From positions 1-5,282 of the forward strand of contig CAZZIZ010000224.1 of assembly GCA_964654535.1 (NCBI GenBank): a DNA stretch of 5,282 bases, in the 5' to 3' direction. The translations under genes and the position numbers were made by a program. The notes under the pieces were generated by a model that worked only from the letters and a program-made list of their open reading frames with translations, ran no database searches and was not told the origin of the DNA. This stretch comes from CAZZIZ01 sp964654535 (lineage in GTDB: Bacteria > Bacteroidota > Bacteroidia > Chitinophagales > UBA2359). Position 1 is the stretch's first letter; each line of letters opens with the position of its first letter. Of this stretch, positions 1 to 5,282 are shown piece by piece.

Positions 1-227
1 AACTTCTGCACCTCACTATGCGATGCGTATTGTATGCGCACTAGGTACAAACCTGGAGCAAGGTCGCTTACATCGAAGTAGTAGTTCTTCTCTTGTACTT
101 CTAGCGTTCCTTGGTAGATGTTCTTTACGGTCTGTCCATTTATGTTGAGTAAATCGATGGAGCCTTCTAAAAAGTCGCTGCTTCTAACGGGAATAACTGT
201 TGTACCATTACTCGGGTTGGGATATAC
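1..227 (-). repeat. Copy A of a duplicated T9SS sorting-domain coding segment
   Basis: This stretch encodes the C-terminal tail of the dikinase-like protein (residue 755 onward). It aligns without gaps to 2609-2835, at a constant offset of 2608. By eye, 54 of 76 encoded residues are identical, including IDLLNINGQ, KNY and FDVSDLAPG. At DNA level there are exact runs such as 17 bases at 61-77 and 14 bases at 80-93. The similarity is limited to the tail; upstream the two proteins are unrelated. Confidence 0.75.
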
Positions 228-2489
228 CTTTTTAAAATTGTTGGCTAATGCAGGCGGAATGCTGAGTTGCAGATCTGACCAGAAAGAAGCCCAAGGTCGA
301 GCTTGCTTTATGATAAGCTGATCTTGATTGTCAATCTTGTACTCGATTTCCATAGCGAAATTTTGATTGCCGCTGAGTCCGTACAGATTCTTAAAAGAGT
401 TGTGTATGACGGTCAAGTATTCCCGCAGTTTTAGTAACTGTGCATTGGTCATTATTATCCCGTCATCTTCTTGCAAGGAAGAATTACGGATAATCAAATA
501 GTCTATCGGACCTGATAGGTCTTCTGCATCCAAGATCATTTCTTCTGGAATGGACAACTCATTAGGGTTGGTAACTAAATCTTCGCCTACTTGGGTGTTT
601 AGGTAATAGGAATCGTCCGTGTGATAGATCGGGTCAACACTAACGCCCACTCCATTGGCTTTTTCGTTTGCAAAATTTGGATGGCAAAGTACCGCCATAG
701 AAGTACTGAAATGGTCTATGCGATAAAAATCGCGCGCATCGAATGCTCTAAAATTCCAAGTACTGGCGTAAACCTCTTTTATAGATTTAGTAATGTGCCC
801 TTCTGAAGCGTGTTGCGTTTTGGAGTCATAGAGTCCCGCACCGCTGAATCCCGGTAGGTCTTCGTTGTTGGTGCTAGAACGACAGCGTATGGCTGTTCCT
901 GCTGGAAAGGACTGCTGCATATTTCCTAGTTCGGTAAGCATCCAGCTTGGCATTTCTGCTTCTTCTATTTGCCCTCGTAAAGCGGCTAACATATCTATAC
1001 GTACTTGCAAATCGTTTTGAAAATCTGGATTAGCCAGCATGTTTTCTATGGATTCGAAAAAGCCGTTGTACTGCATAAAGGCTTGGTAGTAATAGAAAGG
1101 AACGCCATATCCATCGGGGATGGTACCATCGTCAAATCCAAAAGTGCGCATAGTAGCCACATTCGCACATTTAGCTCCAAAACCGTCGGCCATAGTGAAG
1201 GTGATATCGTCCAGCGGTTTTATCTCGGTGTAATTTAAGTTTAGGCCTGGCGTTTGCACTTCATCTGGACGCAATTCATCGAACCATTGGTTGACTTCTT
1301 CAGCACTCGCCGCTCTTATATAAAAGTCATCTTCTTCGACTCTGTAATAAATATTTTGATCCAACAAATTGGCAATGCTGTCGACGGACAGCGCGTCGCG
1401 AATAAATGAGTTGGGTACATTGTCCTGAATAGCACGGAGGTTCACATGCGAAAGTGGGGTTTGAAAAAAGGTGCTAATTATTCCACCAACACGCGGCAGA
1501 TTGTTTGGCAAGGATTGGTACAATACTATATCTGTTGCACTGGGTATGGTTTCTAAATCCATTAGGCGCAAGCGACCAAAGCCTTCTGCAATATTTAGGG
1601 CTTGGTAATTTACTTCTTGATAAACACTGGACTGCAGAATTGTAGTAACGCGCGAAGAATTGTACAGTTCGCTTTCAGCTTCAAATTCTTCTTCCGATTG
1701 TTCGGTTACCATATAGGACAAGTTGTTCTTCAAAAAAGGCATATTGGTCGCCAGCAATTCTTGATGGCTTTGCACCGTATGGAAAGGTTTGCTCAAGTCG
1801 AGACTAAAATTGAAAGTAAAGAGGCCTGCCTCACCACTTGCAGCAATGGTGGTCGGATGGTAAATCATTCTACCCGTAACTACATCATTGGCAAACAAAT
1901 CTATCCCCACCTCATTTATAAAATCTTCGTGGCTCCAGTGAATTTTAGAATTCATGAAGTACACTATCGGCGCGTCTGAATCTGCATTGAGGATGAGATA
2001 CTTAACGTAAGTTCTGTTTTCAAAAAGGTGGAACCAAGGAACTTCGGCTCCAGTAATAGCGATATCAAAATACTCATCCAGGCTCGCCAGACTTAAAACA
2101 CTGTCTTCGTAATCATAAGCTTCTCCATTATTAAATGGCCCCAGCGTTGGTGAGTCTGCCAATTCGCTTAGGTCGTCTATGCCGTCTCCGTCAGTATCTG
2201 CTGGCTCGGCAACACTGTATTCCAAAACTTGATAATGATCTTCTGGATACGCAGCCAAGGGTTCGCTTATAATGGTTGTTCCTTCTTCGCCCATCGTGAA
2301 GGACGCTACTTGCTCAAACGGACCATCTGGCTGATGGCGAACTTTTAGTACATAATAGTGATCTGCGCTAGAAGGAACTTCCAAGCTTACACGTCCTAAC
2401 TCATCTATGCCATAGTCCAAAACCATTACCTCTTGAGCCTGCGCACAAAAAGCAAGGATCGAAAAAAATATGCAAAAGACAAGTCTCAT
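1..2489 (-). CDS. Secreted PEP/pyruvate-binding (PPDK_N, dikinase-like) protein with T9SS C-terminal sorting domain, 3' end cut by window
   Basis: 829 codons plus two bases are visible; the neighbouring paralogous tail suggests only about four residues are missing. The start is the ATG at 2489, giving a signal peptide (hydrophobic residues 3-15, likely cleavage after AQA at 16-18). Then come a Fn3-like region (about 20-93), a calcium-type motif DTDGDGIDDLSE (98-109) and an unassigned module (about 120-310). A phosphohistidine-like segment contains PLSHVNLRA with candidate His348. The ATP-binding domain (about 433-732) shows GAKCANVATM (Lys440), RCRSSTNNEDLPG (Arg537), the acidic metal site MEIEY (Glu714, Glu716) and KQARPW (Gln729, Arg731). 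These match PEP synthase/PPDK N-domain landmarks. The tail begins VYPNPSNG (755) and is a T9SS type A sorting domain. No PEP/pyruvate TIM-barrel is present, so this is not a PEP synthase. The His-before-ATP-domain order recalls glucan, water dikinase. Substrate is unknown; phosphotransfer outside the cell is inference. Confidence 0.9.
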   Translation of the reverse strand, partial: MRLVFCIFFSILAFCAQAQEVMVLDYGIDELGRVSLEVPSSADHYYVLKVRHQPDGPFEQVASFTMGEEGTTIISEPLAAYPEDHYQVLEYSVAEPADTDGDGIDDLSELADSPTLGPFNNGEAYDYEDSVLSLASLDEYFDIAITGAEVPWFHLFENRTYVKYLILNADSDAPIVYFMNSKIHWSHEDFINEVGIDLFANDVVTGRMIYHPTTIAASGEAGLFTFNFSLDLSKPFHTVQSHQELLATNMPFLKNNLSYMVTEQSEEEFEAESELYNSSRVTTILQSSVYQEVNYQALNIAEGFGRLRLMDLETIPSATDIVLYQSLPNNLPRVGGIISTFFQTPLSHVNLRAIQDNVPNSFIRDALSVDSIANLLDQNIYYRVEEDDFYIRAASAEEVNQWFDELRPDEVQTPGLNLNYTEIKPLDDITFTMADGFGAKCANVATMRTFGFDDGTIPDGYGVPFYYYQAFMQYNGFFESIENMLANPDFQNDLQVRIDMLAALRGQIEEAEMPSWMLTELGNMQQSFPAGTAIRCRSSTNNEDLPGFSGAGLYDSKTQHASEGHITKSIKEVYASTWNFRAFDARDFYRIDHFSTSMAVLCHPNFANEKANGVGVSVDPIYHTDDSYYLNTQVGEDLVTNPNELSIPEEMILDAEDLSGPIDYLIIRNSSLQEDDGIIMTNAQLLKLREYLTVIHNSFKNLYGLSGNQNFAMEIEYKIDNQDQLIIKQARPWASFWSDLQLSIPPALANNFKKVYPNPSNGTTVIPVRSSDFLEGSIDLLNINGQTVKNIYQGTLEVQEKNYYFDVSDLAPGLYLVRIQYASHSEVQK

Positions 2490-2595
2490 TTTCTGTAGCG
2501 AATTTTTTGCATTAAGTACAAAGGCAATTTCATCAATTGCTCTATCTGAATATAGCCAATCTTGGACCCTAGTGTCAAATACTGAGCACGAAATC
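2490..2595. other. Intergenic spacer with weak promoter-like and hairpin-like elements
   Basis: This 106-bp gap separates the deiminase stop from the dikinase-like start. No gene is visible. On the minus strand TGCCTTTG at 2526-2519 matches seven of eight positions of the Bacteroidota -7 element TANNTTTG and lies 29 bases before the ATG, but no TTG is found at the expected -33 distance. A short inverted repeat, GCAATT/AATTGC with a five-base loop (2524-2540), overlaps it; it is AT-rich and too weak to call a terminator. The dikinase-like gene may therefore have its own promoter or be read through from upstream. Confidence 0.3.
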
Positions 2596-4371
2596 CTACT
2601 TAACCATCAACTTCTGGACCTCATTGTGCGTAGGATACTGAGTACGGACTAAGTATGCGCCCGGAGCCAGGTCGCTTACATCGAAAAAGTAGTTCTTCTC
2701 TCGCGCCTCTAACTTGCCGCTGAAAATGTTCTTTAGTACTTGACCATTTATGTTGAGCAAATCGATAGCACCATCGACATAGTCTGCACTAGTTACAGGA
2801 ATAACCGTAAAGCCATCACTCGGATTAGGGAAGACAGGTGATGCAAAAGCATCGACGAAATCTTCTATTCCTACGCCAACTACTCCTTCATCGATAATAT
2901 CGAAAGACCAGTAGCCTTCTGGCGCAGGCATTGGACGGTTCAAAGACTTGCCACTTGTGGCATTCGCTTGCACGTAGTATTCTACAGTGGTTCCACTTTC
3001 GTACGCTGGTATTGCACCGGTCCACCAAAGGTCACCAGTACTAATCATATCCAGTTCGTTATAAACATCTTCGCCTTGTGCGCGGTAAAACAACTTCGCA
3101 TCATTAATTCCTGATCTATGATTCGCGGTAAAAGCAATATCGTGTTGCTCTTTCCACTCGGTATCTTCTAGCGCTTTGTGTACAATATGCAATGGATCGT
3201 TTACTCCAATCAATTTGGTAATGCAGTGCAAAGCTCCACTCGCCCAAATCATATCGTTGCAGTTAATCCCTTGAATATTGTAACCAGGCATTTGCTCTCT
3301 CCAAATATCCAATGCAGGAATATCGAACTGTTCTTCATACGTTGGAACCAAAATGGTTCTGTTTAGAAATATAGCATTTGCATAGGTGCGGTAATCTCCA
3401 TAATCATCGGGATAGAACCCACCGTCCGGCGGCATCGGTATACGCACGAACTTATACGGAGTACCAAATGGGCTCATAAAGTTTTCCTTTATGAAAGCGA
3501 TGTTCGCCTCTATCTGTGGGCCATCGGCCACACCTTCAGGATACTGACCAATCAATATTGTTTCCTCATCAAGCAACTTCATGTGCATGTCGATGTGGTG
3601 TATGGCATCGTATGGAAGCACATCCATTGTAATGTACTCCTCAATACCCATAAAGCGATTCAGTATATCTAAAACGCTTTCAAAGTCTTGCGGAACAAAA
3701 GTGCTGATCTCACTATTCGGATAGCCAATAATGTTTTGGTTGTAAAAAGACTGAGTGTTTTCATCTAAGATTAACTCAGAAGAAAAAGCAGTACCCAATC
3801 CATCAACCATAAAGTTTCCGCCAGTCGCAACTAAGTTGTAAGGTGGATCACTGGTTTCGAAAATTTGCAAACCAAGTTCTTCAGCCGCTTCGTGTGGTAT
3901 CTTATCATCTTGCGGTCGCGCGCGATTATAAATCCAGTCAACCAACATAAGTGAGTCCACATCGTTTTCATAAATAGTCCAAGGACCAAAGTCTCTTATC
4001 CAAACCGTATTCAAATCTTCATTTTGAATAGTTATGTTCGTCATATCTACACCCGACGAGACGAGAACGCTTTCCGTTTGGTTTGGGCTTTCCGAAAAAA
4101 TAATGACCTGCATTTCCCGACTCGCATGATCGGCAATCTGGCGAACAATATTGGGGAAGCCCTCCCAACTTAAAAGCAATACTTGATGCTCTTCCCATTC
4201 TGCGGGCGTACGCACCTCAAATGCCGGTGGATCGGTTACGCCACTACTTTTATAGTTCTGATAATATTCGCGCAGTTCCAATTTTTCGGCAGTACTCATC
4301 TCGGTACGCGATTGCGCACTGACGCCTAGCCACAAACAAAAACAAACAATACTGAGTAAAAGTCTTTTCAT
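2596..4371 (-). CDS. Secreted peptidylarginine deiminase-like (PAD_porph/agmatine deiminase family) protein with T9SS sorting domain
   Basis: The protein has 591 residues and is complete. Signal peptide is residues 1-20 (ends GVSAQ). The guanidine-deiminating fold spans about 50-390: PAEWEEHQ (56-63), WIRDFGPW with Asp127, GGNFMVDG (184-191), HHIDMHMK with His259 and Asp261, YANAIFLN with Asn332, and GALHC with the catalytic Cys383. These match the Asp/His/Asp/Asn/Cys set of PPAD (D130, H236, D238, N297, C351). Arg150 and Arg152 lie 23 and 25 residues after Asp127, close to the spacing of the PPAD arginines (152, 154) that hold the substrate's C-terminal carboxylate. An Ig-like domain (about 395-492) and a T9SS tail from PVFPNPSDG (512) complete a PPAD-like architecture. 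The expected reaction is arginine to citrulline plus ammonia on surface or secreted peptides. Databases may label such proteins agmatine deiminase; the signal peptide, RAR and tail argue against a cytosolic agmatine enzyme. The start lies three bases after the yraN stop, suggesting co-transcription. Confidence 0.93.
   Translation of the reverse strand: MKRLLLSIVCFCLWLGVSAQSRTEMSTAEKLELREYYQNYKSSGVTDPPAFEVRTPAEWEEHQVLLLSWEGFPNIVRQIADHASREMQVIIFSESPNQTESVLVSSGVDMTNITIQNEDLNTVWIRDFGPWTIYENDVDSLMLVDWIYNRARPQDDKIPHEAAEELGLQIFETSDPPYNLVATGGNFMVDGLGTAFSSELILDENTQSFYNQNIIGYPNSEISTFVPQDFESVLDILNRFMGIEEYITMDVLPYDAIHHIDMHMKLLDEETILIGQYPEGVADGPQIEANIAFIKENFMSPFGTPYKFVRIPMPPDGGFYPDDYGDYRTYANAIFLNRTILVPTYEEQFDIPALDIWREQMPGYNIQGINCNDMIWASGALHCITKLIGVNDPLHIVHKALEDTEWKEQHDIAFTANHRSGINDAKLFYRAQGEDVYNELDMISTGDLWWTGAIPAYESGTTVEYYVQANATSGKSLNRPMPAPEGYWSFDIIDEGVVGVGIEDFVDAFASPVFPNPSDGFTVIPVTSADYVDGAIDLLNINGQVLKNIFSGKLEAREKNYFFDVSDLAPGAYLVRTQYPTHNEVQKLMVK
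2609..2835 (-). repeat. Copy B of a duplicated T9SS sorting-domain coding segment
   Basis: This stretch encodes residues 513 to 588 of the deiminase, the Por secretion tail, and pairs without gaps with 1-227. The copy finishes with QKLMVK and a TAG stop, which predicts what the truncated copy at the left edge should end with. The tail is normally recognised by the T9SS translocon and removed or attached to surface lipopolysaccharide after export; that is family knowledge, not visible here. Confidence 0.75.
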
Positions 4372-4374
4372 ATT

Positions 4375-4737
4375 TTATACTGAAGGGAAGAACGCATCTT
4401 CTATGTGATGTATTTCTTCGGTTTCTTTATCCAAAATTATTGCCACTATATCGAAGCGGATTTCCGCCTCCGAGTTTTCCTGTCGCAAATAAGCAGTAGC
4501 GGCCTTGGCAAGGTTCTCCTGCTTGCTCAAACCCACAGATTCCTCGGGCAAGCCAAAAATAGCATTACGTCTCGTTTTGACCTCCACAAAAACTAAGATA
4601 TCCTTTTGTTGGGCTATGATGTCGACCTCACAGCGCTCAAATCGCCAGTTTGTCTGAAGTATTTCATAACCCTGGCGCTCTAGGTGCAATTTTGCCACCA
4701 ATTCGCCCGCTTTTCCCTTATCGTTATGCTCAGCCAC
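4375..4737 (-). CDS. yraN: YraN family (UPF0102) nuclease-fold protein
   Basis: This is a 120-residue protein, the usual size of the family. Conserved landmarks are KGKAGELVAKLHLERQGY (residues 7-24), the active-site-like block CEVDIIA with Glu37 and Asp39, VFVEVKTRR with Glu52 and Lys54, FGLPEESV, and RFDIVAI near the C-terminus. Asp39, Glu52 and Lys54 form the D-ExK signature of the restriction-endonuclease-like fold. Cys36 sits where many homologs have glycine. The protein should be cytoplasmic; its substrate is not established, although roles with branched DNA or Holliday-junction-like structures have been suggested. The start is GTG at 4737, directly preceded in frame by a TAA; there is no internal Met to use instead. 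Its TAA stop at 4375-4377 is three bases before the deiminase ATG. It is functionally unlike that neighbour, so the pairing may be only transcriptional. Confidence 0.95.
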   Translation of the reverse strand: MAEHNDKGKAGELVAKLHLERQGYEILQTNWRFERCEVDIIAQQKDILVFVEVKTRRNAIFGLPEESVGLSKQENLAKAATAYLRQENSEAEIRFDIVAIILDKETEEIHHIEDAFFPSV

Positions 4738-4791
4738 TTAGTATTTAAGATTTAGGAATAATTGCACGTCCAAAAGCCGTAATTAAAGAAT

Positions 4792-4809
4792 GCTAAAAGT
4801 ACTTTTGGC
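4792..4809. promoter_or_regulatory. Palindrome at the midpoint of the divergent spacer, possible operator/promoter core
   Basis: GCTAAAAGTACTTTTGGC is an 18-base palindrome with one mismatched pair; the inner 12 bases are perfect. Its centre (between 4800 and 4801) is exactly the midpoint of the spacer between yraN and the membrane-protein gene. On the plus strand it contains TACTTTTG (4800-4807), a full match to the Bacteroidota -7 consensus TANNTTTG; on the minus strand TACTTTTA matches seven of eight. No TTG is seen at the usual -33 distance on either side, so promoter function is uncertain. Confidence 0.35.
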
Positions 4810-4838
4810 GTGAATTTTACTGCATTAAATGTAGTTAT

Positions 4839-4857
4839 ACTTCCATAGACTGGAAGT
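4839..4857 (+). promoter_or_regulatory. Stem-loop covering the ribosome-binding region of the plus-strand gene
   Basis: ACTTCCA and TGGAAGT form a perfect seven-base-pair stem around a five-base loop (TAGAC). The stem ends six bases before the ATG at 4864. The purine-rich GGAAG, the only Shine-Dalgarno-like stretch near this start, lies in the 3' arm at 4852-4856, so folding could hide it. Whether this leader is transcribed is not shown, and Bacteroidota depend little on Shine-Dalgarno pairing. Confidence 0.4.
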
Positions 4858-4863
4858 CCAATT

Positions 4864-5282
4864 ATGCTTGAAATACTCGAATTTCTTAATTCTGTTTTTT
4901 GGTTAGCCACTAAGTTCATTATGGGCGTGGGCTTTGTGCTCTATCAAGATTTCAGCTTAGCCCAATCGATAGCCATATCGGTTGGTGGAGGTATGCTCGG
5001 GGTGGTCGTTTTCGCTTATGGTTCACAAGCCATCAATAAGCTCTATCGTAAAATTCGCCCCAAGAAAGACACACCCAAGTTTGGTCGTTGGAATCGATTT
5101 TTAGTCAGGCTCAGAAGAACCGTCGGCCTAAAGGGCATCGCATTTTTAACGCCGGTTTTACTTACCGTACCCGTGGGCACCGTAGTGGCCCTCACCGTAG
5201 AAAAACACAAACCAACCGTTTTTCTCTGGATGTTCGTTAGCCTCAGTATCTGGTCCATCGGACTGAGCGCATTGTACTTTGC
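4864..5282 (+). CDS. Uncharacterised multi-pass membrane protein, 3' end cut by window
   Basis: The open frame starts at the ATG at 4864 and runs off the right edge after 139 codons without a stop. I do not recognise the family. Hydrophobic segments are at about residues 8-27, 33-54, 91-112 and 118-139, consistent with at least three or four membrane helices in the inner membrane. Between the second and third lies a strongly basic loop (about 59-90, rich in Lys and Arg, with KLYRKIRPKK and RFLVRLRR), which by the positive-inside rule should face the cytoplasm. The third helix carries FLTPVLLTVPVGTVVA with two prolines, possibly a functional break. It is transcribed away from yraN. The alternative minus-strand frame at 5043-5258 has no family features and is taken as a shadow. 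The basic loop and helix pattern support a real gene here, but its function is unknown. Confidence 0.8.
   Translation, partial: MLEILEFLNSVFWLATKFIMGVGFVLYQDFSLAQSIAISVGGGMLGVVVFAYGSQAINKLYRKIRPKKDTPKFGRWNRFLVRLRRTVGLKGIAFLTPVLLTVPVGTVVALTVEKHKPTVFLWMFVSLSIWSIGLSALYF

Noticed and set aside
294..1193. Calling the left gene a PEP synthase or pyruvate phosphate dikinase
   Set aside because: Only the ATP-binding domain and a His segment in reversed order are present; the PEP/pyruvate-binding TIM-barrel is missing and the protein is exported.
1602..1979. 125-codon open frame on the plus strand
   Set aside because: It lies antisense to the unassigned and phosphohistidine regions of the dikinase-like gene, whose minus-strand frame is continuous and rich in recognisable motifs. 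The plus-strand product shows no family features.
2524..2540. Inverted repeat GCAATT/AATTGC as a transcription terminator
   Set aside because: The stem is six mostly A-T pairs and only three T follow on the minus strand, too weak for an intrinsic terminator.
2470..2652. Small plus-strand open frame across the spacer between the two secreted-protein genes
   Set aside because: It overlaps the coding ends of both minus-strand genes and has no recognisable domain or ribosome-binding site.
2596..4371. Calling the deiminase a cytosolic agmatine deiminase
   Set aside because: The signal peptide, Ig-like domain, sorting tail and Arg-x-Arg pair fit PPAD better, although both share one family fold.
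5043..5258. 71-codon open frame on the minus strand
   Set aside because: It is antisense to the membrane-protein gene, whose translation gives clear hydrophobic helices and a basic loop; the minus-strand product has no coherent character.
1..5282. CRISPR arrays, tRNA or rRNA genes, insertion sequences
   Set aside because: No spaced short repeats, cloverleaf sequence, rRNA-like stretch, transposase frame or terminal inverted repeats were seen.

Overview
The window looks like chromosomal DNA from a Bacteroidota bacterium. Two of its genes encode a Sec signal peptide at one end and a type IX secretion system (T9SS) type A C-terminal sorting domain at the other, an arrangement confined to this phylum. 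Start sites lack strong Shine-Dalgarno sequences and sit in A-rich leaders, which also fits. Genus and species cannot be read from the sequence.

Layout from left to right. Positions 1-2489 (minus strand) hold most of a gene for a secreted protein of about 830 residues; only the last few codons run off the left edge. It has a Fn3-like N-terminus, a thrombospondin-type-3 calcium motif, a swivelling phosphohistidine-like segment, a PEP synthase/PPDK-type ATP-binding domain and the T9SS tail. The domain order resembles glucan, water dikinase. After a 106-bp spacer, positions 2596-4371 (minus) encode a secreted member of the peptidylarginine/agmatine deiminase family, most like Porphyromonas peptidylarginine deiminase (PPAD) and ending in a near-copy of the same T9SS tail. 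Three bases upstream of it, positions 4375-4737 (minus) encode a YraN-family nuclease-fold protein with a GTG start. A 126-bp divergent spacer follows, with a palindrome at its exact midpoint and a hairpin just before the next start. Positions 4864-5282 (plus) begin an unrecognised multi-pass membrane protein cut by the right edge.

How the genes relate: yraN and the deiminase gene are almost contiguous and probably share a transcript, and the dikinase-like gene could be read through from it. The deiminase and the dikinase-like protein are both predicted to leave the cell through T9SS and to be released or anchored at the surface. The shared tail sequence suggests common ancestry or exchange of that module. 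The main point for a second look is an ATP-grasp, phosphohistidine-type enzyme exported to where ATP is normally scarce, next to a surface deiminase that may act on C-terminal arginines.
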